Source: Phycisphaerales bacterium (lineage in GTDB: Bacteria; Planctomycetota; Phycisphaerae; UBA1845; UTPLA1). From it: 64,000 bases of DNA. Below, piece after piece: positions 34,966 to 44,043 of the stretch; position 1 is the first letter of the stretch; every line of letters starts with the position of its first letter. A program made the translations under genes and the position numbers. The notes under the pieces were generated by a model that made no database searches, was not told the DNA's origin, and was given only the letters and a program-made list of their open reading frames with translations. The stretch covers positions 1,240,001-1,304,000 of the forward strand of contig JACKHI010000001.1 in assembly GCA_020639075.1 (NCBI GenBank), written 5' to 3'.

Positions 34966-36743
34966 GCCGCCCCTTCAACGCCGCGCCGCCCGACGAACAC
35001 GATCCGATCGATTCGATAGGCCCCGGAAACGGGAAGAGGTTCAAATTGGAGCAGGATCTTGCCGGAGACGGACGTATTCGCCGCGACGGGCAAACGAACA
35101 AGGTAGTGATGCATGTCGCCGTCGCATATCAACGGAAAGTCCATGATGCAGGCCCCTTGTCCGCCGGGACGCTTGAGCTGCCATTCGAGCCGGGCGAATG
35201 TCTGGTCCTCGTCCGTCCGGACGGCCATCGATACGAGCACCTCGCCATAGTAACCGGTCCGCCAATCCAACGGCACGCTGGTCATTTGCCGCCGCGCGTC
35301 GTCAATCTCCATCCAGCGCGAAGGCGTCGAACCGACGAACGCGTGCAGTCCCGCGATGCCCAATTCCTTGAATTTCGACTCGACGCCGAACACCCCGAAC
35401 AACTCCGCCCGCAGCCTGAGGCCGCGCACGACAGTCTCCCCTCCTGCGTCGACCGACTCCGCCTCGGGAACGATTTCGTCGTCCAGAAGCGTCGGCGCAC
35501 CGGCCGCGGCGTCAGATCGTACGTGGGGCTGGTTCAGCGTTTCTGGCCGCGCCGCCCGTCGAAGGATTCCGAGGATCGCGCGAGCGCGCGCGAGTTTTGA
35601 CAGTCGCCGACGCATCGCGGAGGGCGCCCGCGCGGAATCGGGCGTTTCTTCCGGCAACGGCAACAGGTTCGGCGTGGGGCGACGAATCCGACCTTCGAGG
35701 CTTCGAAACAGCTCCCGCAGGCGATGGCGATGTCCGGCGATGGAATGCCGCTCGATCGCCGCCTCGCGGGCAGCGTCTCCCACGCGCCTCGCGACGTCCA
35801 ATTCAAGCAGTGTATTGATCGCCGAAAACCACGCGTCAGTGTCCGAGGCGATATAGCCGTTCTTTCCCTGCGTGATCGCGTCCATGAACGGTTCTGTCGG
35901 CGAGACGACGGCCGGCACGCCGACGGCGCCGGCCTCAAAGAACTTCAGCGAGCTCTTTGCGTGTGCGAATGCGTCGATCCTTGCCAATGGAGCGATCGTG
36001 ACGCGCGAAAGACCGATCAGCCAGGGTTGGACGCGCCAATCCACGAACGGCACGCGGATCACGCGATTCGCGACGTCATCCAGGGCGTCGCCGACTTCCA
36101 GGAACCCGCACAACAGCAATTTCGTATCCGGTCGCGCCGCCATGACGCGTCGAATCGCCGGCAGGACCATGGCGAAATCGTGATCGTGCGTCGACGAACC
36201 GCTGAAGTATGAGATGATCGGGAAGCGCTGCAGCCGTTCGCGCAGACTGCGGATTCGGCGACCGGTCTCGACGAGCTGCGGATGCAGCAGGTTCGGATAA
36301 ACATGTGCGGGCTTTTTCAGGGCTTTTGCGTGCCGGGCGAGTGCCTGCGTCGCACCAAGGAACACGTCGCAGGCATTGAATGTCTGGAAGAGGCGCCTCG
36401 ACGTCGATTCATATTGGGCGCGAACAATCCCCGGCGCCGTCGCGAGAAACGGTACTTGCCGGACGGCGTCCGGATCGAACACAAGATCGTCTATGTCGAA
36501 AACGACGCGAGCGCCCGCTGCGCGGGCAGCAGTCACGATGTCCCCCACTCTCGGCGACCAGGGCAGGCGAAACAGTACCACGACGGCGTAGTGAACAAGA
36601 CAGCTCGGCAATCGCGGATCGCGGATATGGAGAATGTCCGCACCAATCCCCTCGGCACGAAGATGCAGGCATGGAATGACGCAGCGATACCGATAGGGCG
36701 CATCGTGGCGGCTCGTGATGTACAGAACGCGAAGCGATCGCAT
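34962..36743 (-). CDS. GT4-type glycosyltransferase with C-terminal beta-sandwich
   Basis: A 593-residue GT-B protein. Starts at ATG 36743 (MRSLRVLYITSRHDAPYRYRC, the usual start for this group); upstream residues to 36977 lack homology. Residues 1-380 are the transferase, with the conserved SSLKFFEAGAVGVPAVVSP loop. A linker leads to a C-terminal domain (about 430-590) that reads like a jelly-roll (HHYLVRLPVAANTSVSGKILLQFEPL...YRIDRIVFVG), comparable with the extensions on the GT39-like protein and the methyltransferase. First gene of a three-gene 4-bp-overlap cassette. Confidence 0.88.
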   Translation of the reverse strand: MRSLRVLYITSRHDAPYRYRCVIPCLHLRAEGIGADILHIRDPRLPSCLVHYAVVVLFRLPWSPRVGDIVTAARAAGARVVFDIDDLVFDPDAVRQVPFLATAPGIVRAQYESTSRRLFQTFNACDVFLGATQALARHAKALKKPAHVYPNLLHPQLVETGRRIRSLRERLQRFPIISYFSGSSTHDHDFAMVLPAIRRVMAARPDTKLLLCGFLEVGDALDDVANRVIRVPFVDWRVQPWLIGLSRVTIAPLARIDAFAHAKSSLKFFEAGAVGVPAVVSPTEPFMDAITQGKNGYIASDTDAWFSAINTLLELDVARRVGDAAREAAIERHSIAGHRHRLRELFRSLEGRIRRPTPNLLPLPEETPDSARAPSAMRRRLSKLARARAILGILRRAARPETLNQPHVRSDAAAGAPTLLDDEIVPEAESVDAGGETVVRGLRLRAELFGVFGVESKFKELGIAGLHAFVGSTPSRWMEIDDARRQMTSVPLDWRTGYYGEVLVSMAVRTDEDQTFARLEWQLKRPGGQGACIMDFPLICDGDMHHYLVRLPVAANTSVSGKILLQFEPLPVSGAYRIDRIVFVGRRGVEGAA

Positions 36744-37088
36744 GCATGACCTATCGGCGATGGATTGACCGAAACGGAACCCGATCGGCGGGCTGCGGAA
36801 CTTCCGCCAGGCGGATCGGATCGGCGCAACATCCGGCCGGCCCGACGCCCCTGTGCATAAGCACTCACCGACTCCACTCGGCGCAAGGGCGATCCCACCA
36901 TCGATCTTGTCGCGCAAGGTTAGGCAGCGTGATCGGGAATGACAAGCGGAAACAAGGGTACCGACGTCGACGTGCAACGCGCGATTGCGACACGAGCCCT
37001 GGGCGCTACGAAATCACAGTCTGCGCCGGCGTCGCGCCGAATCCGCCACGGCGATCCGCAACGTGCGGCCGCCAGTCGTCGGGATTCG
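36744..37088. other. 345-bp spacer between the glycan and amidohydrolase operons
   Basis: Both flanking operons read on the minus strand, so the spacer should contain the end of the amidohydrolase transcript and the promoter of the glycosyltransferase cassette. No hairpin with a U-tract and no gene was recognised. Confidence 0.4.
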
Positions 37089-38561
37089 TCAGGGCCGGCG
37101 GCTCGATGCGCCGGGTTCGGGCGGCGGTTGATGCTTGAAAGGGCGCGGCCAGAATTTGTAGCTCGCCGGCTGAGTCGTCGGCGTTCTGGGGCGAATGTGC
37201 GCAAAAAGGCTTTCGTCGGCTTTGTCATAGACGACATCGCCGCTCACGATCGTCCACTGAACGATCGTGTAGAAATCGAGCAACGGACCGTCGGTCACAA
37301 TCAGATCAGCATCCTTGCCGATTTCGATCGATCCAACGCGATCGTCAATTCCCAGGACGCGGGCGGCCCCGAGCGTGATGGCCTCAATCGCCGCCGATTC
37401 AGAGAGTCCGCCGCGAACGGCGAATGCCGCCTCCATGGGGAGGTGTTGCATGTCGTTTCCGGCCAGGCCGACGAGGCTGATGCCGGCGCTCTGCGACGTG
37501 ATCGCGATGTCGACGCCATGATCGTAAAGCACAGAGGCATTCTGGATGTTGTTGCCTGTCGGCTGGTTCATCTGCGGATCGGCGCCGCTCTGGCGACGCG
37601 GCGTCACGATCACCTTGACGCCGGCGCGACCGAGACGATCGGCGACGGTCCAGCCCTCTGAGGCGCCGCTGATCACCACTTGAACGCCGAACTCGTTCGC
37701 AATATCCGCGATAAAGACGAGATCGTTCTTGTCGTTCGCAGTGATGTAAGCAACGCGATCCTTCTTGATCAGCTTCAGCGCCTGTTCGAACCCCTTCGGA
37801 TCGTCGGGCTTCTTGGCGTCGTCATCGCCGTCCGCCTTCGCCCGCTCGTAGGCCTCGACTTTTCGCAGATAGTCTCGCGCCTTTTCGAGCTGCTCGCGAA
37901 ATTCCCGCTTCTGCGACGGCGATCCAACGCGGATCGACTCGAACAGACCCGAGCGCAGGGGAATGTTCTCGATATTTCCGTACGACGCCTTGGCTGCCGT
38001 GTCGCGCGTGAAGACGGTCGTAATGCCGCCGGCATTTGCAAGCCGCAGAATCGTCCCGAAGACGTTGGTCGAGTCCTCAGGAGGATCGGAGCCGACCATC
38101 CCTCGGGCTTCGCACGCGACAATCCCCGGATAGACGTGGTAGCCCTTCACATCAAGGATCTCAGCGTCTTTCGGTATCTCGACGCGATAGCCGATGTCGA
38201 TGATCCTGCCGTTCTTTGAGAGGATCGTCGCGCCGCGCATATCCGGCCCGGCGATCGTATGAACGATGCCGCCAACGAGCGCGAAATACGAGTCCTCGGG
38301 CTCGGCCGGCTGCGAAGCGGCGTCGGACGCCGGCTGGCTGTCGGCGGCCTGAGTCGTTGTCGGTTGAGAGGCCGGCTGACTCGCCGGTTCCGTCGTCGGT
38401 TGGGATTCGGGCTGCGTCGAGGGCTGCGATTCCGGATCGTCGGGTCGCGTGGCGATGTCATCCAGGGCATCGCCCGCGCGCAGCGCCAGTTCGCTGAACG
38501 GGCCGAGTCCGAACGTGCTCGCCAGGAGCAGTCCTGCCGTTAGTGCGATCGCCGTGCGCAT
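37089..38561 (-). CDS. secreted amidohydrolase-fold protein, metal ligands lost
   Basis: A 490-residue exported protein, last gene of the eight-gene array. After the signal peptide comes a Ser-Gln-Pro-rich linker (about residues 40-95, repeats of SQP/TQP/EPASQP). The beta-rich N-domain (GRIIDIGYRVEIPKD) and barrel match secreted imidazolonepropionase-like amidohydrolases, and the C-terminal end ALLxxAxVLGI..IGSIEIGKDADLIV is typical. But the HxH site reads VYPGIVACEARG, the beta-5 His site VAYITANDKND, the beta-6 site VVISGASEGW and the beta-8 Asp site AITSQSAG, so all usual metal ligands are missing. A helical insert KARDYLRKVEAYERAKADG precedes beta-5. Probably non-hydrolytic; gap to the upstream gene is only 3 bases. 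Confidence 0.86.
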   Translation of the reverse strand: MRTAIALTAGLLLASTFGLGPFSELALRAGDALDDIATRPDDPESQPSTQPESQPTTEPASQPASQPTTTQAADSQPASDAASQPAEPEDSYFALVGGIVHTIAGPDMRGATILSKNGRIIDIGYRVEIPKDAEILDVKGYHVYPGIVACEARGMVGSDPPEDSTNVFGTILRLANAGGITTVFTRDTAAKASYGNIENIPLRSGLFESIRVGSPSQKREFREQLEKARDYLRKVEAYERAKADGDDDAKKPDDPKGFEQALKLIKKDRVAYITANDKNDLVFIADIANEFGVQVVISGASEGWTVADRLGRAGVKVIVTPRRQSGADPQMNQPTGNNIQNASVLYDHGVDIAITSQSAGISLVGLAGNDMQHLPMEAAFAVRGGLSESAAIEAITLGAARVLGIDDRVGSIEIGKDADLIVTDGPLLDFYTIVQWTIVSGDVVYDKADESLFAHIRPRTPTTQPASYKFWPRPFKHQPPPEPGASSRRP

Positions 38562-38564
38562 ACC

Positions 38565-39917
38565 TTATCGATGTCCCTTCTTCTTGGCGTCGAATACGAC
38601 TTCGCCGCCGACGATCACCATCTTGACTTTCGCGAACGGATCGAGCGGATCGCCGTCAAAGAGTACGATGTCCGCCTTCTTGTCCTTGTCGATCGATCCG
38701 TAGTCTTTTTCCATTCCGAGGTATTTCGCCGCATTGAGCGTGAGGGCCTTCAGTGCAGTCTCGCGCTTCAATCCGGCGCGGATCAGCAACGCGGCGCGCT
38801 CTCGGATCTGTTCGTGATTCTTGACATTGTCCGCAACGGGCATGAACGCGACGCTGCATCCTGCCGTCGACAATTCCTGCGCCAGGTTGTACGGGTTGAC
38901 CGTCAGCGGCATGTTCGGAAGCACCGGCCGCATAAGGACGGTCGCATCCGCGCCGCCGATCAACTCGTGATCGATAATGTTGTAATAGTCGTCAAAACTG
39001 GTCCCTGCAAAGGCATAAACGCGGGCGAACTCTTTCCCGTCAATGACGTCCGCGAAATGCAGCACGTCAGACGCCTGGCGGAATTCAACCTGCGCCAAGA
39101 CGTCTTTTTCTTTCTTGAGCAGTTTGACGAGCGCCTCGAGTTCCGGCTTGATCTTCGGCTTCTCGGGCTCCTTCGGCTTGTCGTCCTTCTTTTTCTCTTC
39201 CTTGGCAGGCTGTGATGCCGGCTGCGACGTCGGCTGGCTTGTGGACTTCTCGCCTTTTTCCTTCCCTGCGCCCCCTTCGGCAGTCTGAGTCGCAGGCTTG
39301 CTGGCCGCCTCTTTTTCCTTCTTGATCTCTTCCTCGGCCGCCTTCAGTGCGTCACGAAGGACCTTCTTGTCGCGCGCGGGGTTCTGCATTGTGATGCGAA
39401 CCAGCCCCTCGTCGCGCACGCCTTCGTTTGCCTTCGGCTCATGCGTTGAGATCACCAGCGCCTGGCCGGGCAGGCCCTGGCCGTTCGGCACCAGCCCCAG
39501 CAGCGTGTATCCCGCTTCGAGCAATTCCTCGTACGTCTTGTCGTCGGGCGGTTCGAATGCATCGCGGACGAGGTTATTCGACGCGTTGCCCCGCCTGGCC
39601 TGCATCTTCAGGCCCAACGACGATCTCGGATTGATCATGCCGGGCATGGCGGTCAGCTTCGATGCATCGATCACGCGGCTGTCCGACGGATAATCCACTT
39701 TCTTTCCGACGGCCTCGATCTTGCCGCCGACGATCACGATCGTCGCGTCGTCGATTTCCTTGCCGCTGACGGTGATCGCCTTCTTCGTTTTGATGACGAC
39801 GTACCGATCGTCGGCCGCCGCGAATCGAAGGCCGGCCGACAGCGCAATCGCCCCCGACACCGCGAACAGGAGAACGCGACGCCCGAGGGATCCCATTACT
39901 TCGCGAGTCAATCTCAT
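38565..39917 (-). CDS. secreted amidohydrolase-fold protein, metal ligands lost
   Basis: A 450-residue exported paralogue. A signal peptide (RRVLLFAVSGAIALSAGL) leads into the amidohydrolase beta-domain (ISGKEIDDATIVIVGGKIEAVGK-type, here VSGKEIDDATIVIVGG). The HxH position reads AMPGMINPRSSLG, with no His. A long Lys/Glu-rich insert with SQP repeats (KSTSQPTSQPASQPAKEEKKKDD, about residues 190-250) takes the place of the usual helical hairpin. The C-terminal composite-domain strand ADIVLFDGDPLDPF is normal. Expected to bind, not hydrolyse. Overlaps the upstream intact amidohydrolase gene by 4 bases (ATGA). Confidence 0.86.
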   Translation of the reverse strand: MRLTREVMGSLGRRVLLFAVSGAIALSAGLRFAAADDRYVVIKTKKAITVSGKEIDDATIVIVGGKIEAVGKKVDYPSDSRVIDASKLTAMPGMINPRSSLGLKMQARRGNASNNLVRDAFEPPDDKTYEELLEAGYTLLGLVPNGQGLPGQALVISTHEPKANEGVRDEGLVRITMQNPARDKKVLRDALKAAEEEIKKEKEAASKPATQTAEGGAGKEKGEKSTSQPTSQPASQPAKEEKKKDDKPKEPEKPKIKPELEALVKLLKKEKDVLAQVEFRQASDVLHFADVIDGKEFARVYAFAGTSFDDYYNIIDHELIGGADATVLMRPVLPNMPLTVNPYNLAQELSTAGCSVAFMPVADNVKNHEQIRERAALLIRAGLKRETALKALTLNAAKYLGMEKDYGSIDKDKKADIVLFDGDPLDPFAKVKMVIVGGEVVFDAKKKGHR

Positions 39918-41158
39918 CGTGTACGCCGTTTCACGTTGATGTCATACGCCACTTTGCCGTCCACCATCGTCAAATCGCAGACGGATCGGGGATCGACGGG
40001 GCTGCCTGTCCATAAGCCGATATCCGCATCCTTGCCCGGCTCCAGGCTGCCCACGCGATCGAACACGCCGAGCGCCTCCGCCGGAATCCGCGTAATGCCC
40101 TTGATCGCCGCGTAATGATCGTTCCAACCGTACCAGCAGGCCATCGTCGCCTGATACGCCAGGTCCTCTTCAGGAATGACCGGCGCGTCGGTATTGATGC
40201 CGATCCGTGTCACGCCCTGCTCCGCGAACCGGGCGGCGCAGCCGTTGATCGTGCGGTCATACCGATCAAAATGAAACTGTCGCGGTCCGACGATCGCGTA
40301 CATGTTTCGTTCCTTGATCAGGGCAGCGAGCTTGTACGAATCGAACGTCGAGTGATCCGTCACGACATCGAGACCGAAGTGATCCCGGAGCATCGTGATC
40401 GTCGTCATGTACACTTGATAAATCTGTGTGTGAACCGAGACGGGGAATTTCCCTTCGAACAGGGCCCGCATGTCGTTCCACACGATGTCGTAGCCGGGGT
40501 CCGTCGGCGTCTCGCCCTTCTCGTAACTGGCCCAAGCCTCCGCATAAGCCTGCGCCTTGGCGAGCGTTTGGCGAAGGTTCCAGTTCATGAACCGACGACC
40601 CACGCCGTACCAGTATCGTTCCGGATTGCCCGCCTGGGCGATCTTGAGCGAACCCGGCGCCTTGATCACCATCTCGTCGACGTTGTTGCCGAACGTCTTC
40701 GTCGTCGTCCCGAAACCGGACATGTTGTTGCCCGAACCGGGAATCAGTAGCACCGTCGTTACGCCGCCCGACAGCGCGTTTTCGAGATTCTCATTCCGCG
40801 GCTCGACTGTATCCAGCGTCCGCAGCCCCGGATTCGTGAGATAGACGCCGTCGTTCAGATCTGCCAGTGAACCTGCAATGTGATTGTGGCAATCGACGAG
40901 TCCCGGCAGGACCCAGCCGTCCCGATGATCGATAATCTGGTAGCCTTCCGGAATCGGAACCTCGCCGCGCTTGCCGATCTTTTCGATTTTCCCGTCGGCG
41001 ACGAGCACGACGCCGTTATTGATGATCGTGTCCGCATCGTCGAACGTCAGGATTTTGCCGGCTTCGATTGCAAATCGCTTTGCCGGCGCATCCTCGGCCG
41101 GCGCGCGAACCGCGGTCATCGCCAACACCAGAATGACGGCCAATAGGTTTCGCTTCAT
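39914..41158 (-). CDS. secreted metal-dependent amidohydrolase (apparently intact)
   Basis: A 414-residue exported imidazolonepropionase-like amidohydrolase and the only member of the array with a full ligand set: HxH in LPGLVDCHNHIAG (near 89-91), His in FPVSVHTQ (near 242), His in VVTDHSTFD (near 268) and Asp in GINTDAPVIPEED (near 322). Such enzymes hydrolyse amide or peptide bonds or cyclic ureides with one or two zinc ions. The signal peptide is MKRNLLAVILVLAMTAVRA. The helical insert AQAYAEAWASYEKGET is present. It overlaps both neighbours by 4 bases. It is the best candidate for the catalytic centre of the whole array. Confidence 0.9.
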   Translation of the reverse strand: MKRNLLAVILVLAMTAVRAPAEDAPAKRFAIEAGKILTFDDADTIINNGVVLVADGKIEKIGKRGEVPIPEGYQIIDHRDGWVLPGLVDCHNHIAGSLADLNDGVYLTNPGLRTLDTVEPRNENLENALSGGVTTVLLIPGSGNNMSGFGTTTKTFGNNVDEMVIKAPGSLKIAQAGNPERYWYGVGRRFMNWNLRQTLAKAQAYAEAWASYEKGETPTDPGYDIVWNDMRALFEGKFPVSVHTQIYQVYMTTITMLRDHFGLDVVTDHSTFDSYKLAALIKERNMYAIVGPRQFHFDRYDRTINGCAARFAEQGVTRIGINTDAPVIPEEDLAYQATMACWYGWNDHYAAIKGITRIPAEALGVFDRVGSLEPGKDADIGLWTGSPVDPRSVCDLTMVDGKVAYDINVKRRTR

Positions 41159-43977
41159 GGCAGGACCTCCTCACCGTTCACGAAGACGCGCTCGAGCCGG
41201 GTGCCCGGCGCCAGCGGCGGTCCATCAAAGATCAGGAAATCCCCCCGACAGCCGGCCTTCAGGAAGCCGACGTCGTTTTCCATCTTGAGCATTTTTGCTG
41301 CATCGCCCGTCAGCGCCGAAAGCGCCGCCGTCGCATCGAGTCCATAGCGAATGTCGTAGATCGCGCGAAGCGCCAAGTGTCGCGCACCGTCTTCCGCATC
41401 GCTCTGATAGGCGATCGGAATGCCGTGCATCGACAGATCCGCCGCCTGGTAGTAGTCCTTGCCGTCGATCTTCCAGGCGGGCTTCGTGTCCACGATGACG
41501 CCGGTCTTCGCATTGGCAATTGTGTCCGCAACCTGGCCGGCCTCGTTGGCGTTCAGTAGTACGAACGGCACCTTGATATCGCCGCCGCTCAATACGCCAA
41601 TGACGGCCTCAATGGCACGATGTTCTTCGACTTCGACGACGAGAGCGATCTGATTCGCGAGCAATGCGCGATAGGGCTCCATCGACTCGTCCTTGGGCGG
41701 TGCTTGCGGCCCGTCGCTGTCCTTCTGCTTCCGGCGTCGCTTGATCTTGATCTCCGGCACGGCGCGTTCGGTGCGATCGGCCTCAAGATCAAAACTGAAC
41801 CGAGAACCGATCTTGAACTGCCCGACCATGTGATCCGGCTTGTCGATGTCGGCGGACACGCTCGGTTTGCCGATGGGCACATCGAGCTCGAGTTCGATTT
41901 CGAGATGCTTGTCCCGGAATGTCCCCTTGACCTCGATTTCCTCACCGCCGCCGAAGAACGTCGCGAAACTACCGCTGACTTTTTCGCCGTCGAGCTTCAG
42001 CTTGGCCGTGAATTTCTGCGGCTCGGGCAGCGGCGCGCCGGCGACTTCGCCCTCCCATGTGCCCGTCAGCGGATCTTCCTTGGGCTTCTCGACGACGACG
42101 TTATCGTCCTTTTTCTTCTCTTCCTCGGCGGGCTTGGTCTCGGCCGTCTTCTTGTCCTTCGACTGATACTCAGCGAGTTCCTTCTCGTATTTCTTCCAGG
42201 CGTCGTCGTACTTCTTCGCCTTTGCGAGCAGCGCCTTGAGACGACCTTCCGCGGCCTTCGCGTCGGCGCCCTTCAGCGAAATTACAATGCCCGCAGTCTC
42301 GCGAACGATCAGGGAATCGGGATCGTCACCTGCCGTGTGAATCGCCGCGACCCGCGCGCCATCGCCGCCCGGTCGATACGCGCTGGTCATGACAGTCGTC
42401 ACGCCGGATCGCGCGACGCGATGAAACTCCGGCAGTGCGTTGAACAGAATCGAGCCGATTGATATCTCCGGCCCTGCGCCGGATCGATCGCCTTCCAAAC
42501 CTAGATGGCCGCGAGCATCGATGAACCCGGGCGTCAGATACGCGTCCGGCCCCGCATCGATGACCTGCGTGTAGAGCCCCGCGGAGGCCGTCGGTCCCGC
42601 GGATCGAATTCGACCGTTCTCAACGTACACAGCGCCCGGCGATTGCCAGCGATCGCCCGTCCAGACGTGCCCCGCCCGGACCATGATGCGCGATCCTTCG
42701 ATCAGTCTGGCGCCGTCGAATTCCGGCCGACCATTGATAAAGACCTTCGTCACTTGCGTCGCCGTCGTGAACAGATCGTCGCCGAGCACGACGAAGTCGG
42801 CATCGCGACCTTCGACGAGTTGGCCGACGCGATCGTCGACGCCCAGGATTCGTGCGGCGTTGGATGTAATCGCGGCGAGTGCGTTTCGTTGCGACAGGCC
42901 GGCCTGCTTCAGGGCGCCTGCGTAATAAAGCAGATCGCTGTGCGGCGCACCGGCGGGCGGAGCGACGGCGATCATGGCGTCTCGCAACGACGCCGGAATC
43001 ACAAGATCGTCCTCAATCACATCCGGGCTCGCGCCCAGATCGCCGAATAGCGCGCGTGGATTGGCGGGAAACTCGAATACGATCGCCGCCCCCGCCGCCT
43101 TGGCGGCGTCGGCAACGTCCATGATCTCCCGACCACCCGTCAGAATGCAGTGATGGCGCTGCTGCGTCGCAAACGCCAACCCCTCGCTGATGTCGATGGC
43201 CCGATCCGCGACGATACGCAGCGGCACCTTCTTCCGCAGAAGCGACCGCAATACATCATCCGCGATCGCCTGATCGTCCGTCGCGATATTCAGCGTCGGC
43301 TTGCCGAGCGCTCGCTCGAACCACGCACTCAATTCAAGCATCTGGCCCATCCGAGAATTCGGTCGCTGCACGTCCGCCGGTCGAATCACGTTGTCGGAAG
43401 ACGGCGGCACGAGCCAATGCTGCAAAGCGGGCGGATCGAAACCGCGCTCGCCCAGGTTGATGACGAGATCACTGCTGTCCCGCAGAGTCGCCTCGTCTCC
43501 AGTCAAGCCGAGCTTCACAACGGCGCCCTGGCCCGACACGAGTCGATGATCCCCAGGGTTGAGGTAGGCCGTCGTTACACCCCCCGCGATGACCCGATCG
43601 TAATTCGTGTACGGATTAAACGCGTCGATCGCCAGGTACTGAGGACCGACGCTGTCCGGCGCGGAATGCGGCGTCACGATCGTCGAGTTCGCCAAGACGA
43701 ATCCGGGCGCGATCACGGCGTTGCCGAGATCGATCACCTTTGTGTAGGGCGGAATCACGGGATCGACACCGACTGCGACGACTTTGCCGTCTCGCACCAG
43801 CATCATGCCGTTGTCGACGAACCATGCATCGCCATCGGCCATCGTGTAGATGCGCTTCGCACGCACGGCATACGTCGCCGGCAGCTTGTCGGCGCCGGCC
43901 GTCGCAAGGCCCGCATTCGACATCGCCAATATCGCCGCGATCGCCGCCAATCCGTATTGTCTGATTCGCCTATGCAT
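41155..43977 (-). CDS. double amidohydrolase-fold fusion with beta-barrel insert, ligands lost
   Basis: A 940-residue exported protein with two amidohydrolase-like domains in tandem. Domain 1 (about residues 25-430) has IAPGFVLANSTIV at the HxH site; domain 2 (about 440-935) has LTPGFIDARGHLG, with the first His replaced by Arg context and only the second kept. Domain 2 carries a helical Lys/Glu insert (KKYDDAWKKYEKELAEYQ) and then a roughly 110-residue beta-rich insert (GTWEGEVAG...FTAKLKLDGEKVSGSF...) that resembles a small lipocalin-like barrel. Signal peptide RQYGLAAIAAILAMSNAGLATA. A retained Asp (YQSDAEDG) lies at the beta-8 site of domain 2. The fusion argues that the single-domain paralogues also assemble as pairs. 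Confidence 0.87.
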   Translation of the reverse strand: MHRRIRQYGLAAIAAILAMSNAGLATAGADKLPATYAVRAKRIYTMADGDAWFVDNGMMLVRDGKVVAVGVDPVIPPYTKVIDLGNAVIAPGFVLANSTIVTPHSAPDSVGPQYLAIDAFNPYTNYDRVIAGGVTTAYLNPGDHRLVSGQGAVVKLGLTGDEATLRDSSDLVINLGERGFDPPALQHWLVPPSSDNVIRPADVQRPNSRMGQMLELSAWFERALGKPTLNIATDDQAIADDVLRSLLRKKVPLRIVADRAIDISEGLAFATQQRHHCILTGGREIMDVADAAKAAGAAIVFEFPANPRALFGDLGASPDVIEDDLVIPASLRDAMIAVAPPAGAPHSDLLYYAGALKQAGLSQRNALAAITSNAARILGVDDRVGQLVEGRDADFVVLGDDLFTTATQVTKVFINGRPEFDGARLIEGSRIMVRAGHVWTGDRWQSPGAVYVENGRIRSAGPTASAGLYTQVIDAGPDAYLTPGFIDARGHLGLEGDRSGAGPEISIGSILFNALPEFHRVARSGVTTVMTSAYRPGGDGARVAAIHTAGDDPDSLIVRETAGIVISLKGADAKAAEGRLKALLAKAKKYDDAWKKYEKELAEYQSKDKKTAETKPAEEEKKKDDNVVVEKPKEDPLTGTWEGEVAGAPLPEPQKFTAKLKLDGEKVSGSFATFFGGGEEIEVKGTFRDKHLEIELELDVPIGKPSVSADIDKPDHMVGQFKIGSRFSFDLEADRTERAVPEIKIKRRRKQKDSDGPQAPPKDESMEPYRALLANQIALVVEVEEHRAIEAVIGVLSGGDIKVPFVLLNANEAGQVADTIANAKTGVIVDTKPAWKIDGKDYYQAADLSMHGIPIAYQSDAEDGARHLALRAIYDIRYGLDATAALSALTGDAAKMLKMENDVGFLKAGCRGDFLIFDGPPLAPGTRLERVFVNGEEVLP

Positions 43978-44043
43978 GCTTATTCAACGCACAAGTCACT
44001 TGGCCGTTTGTCGATCGAACTCAAAGCCCGGATCCGCTACCCA

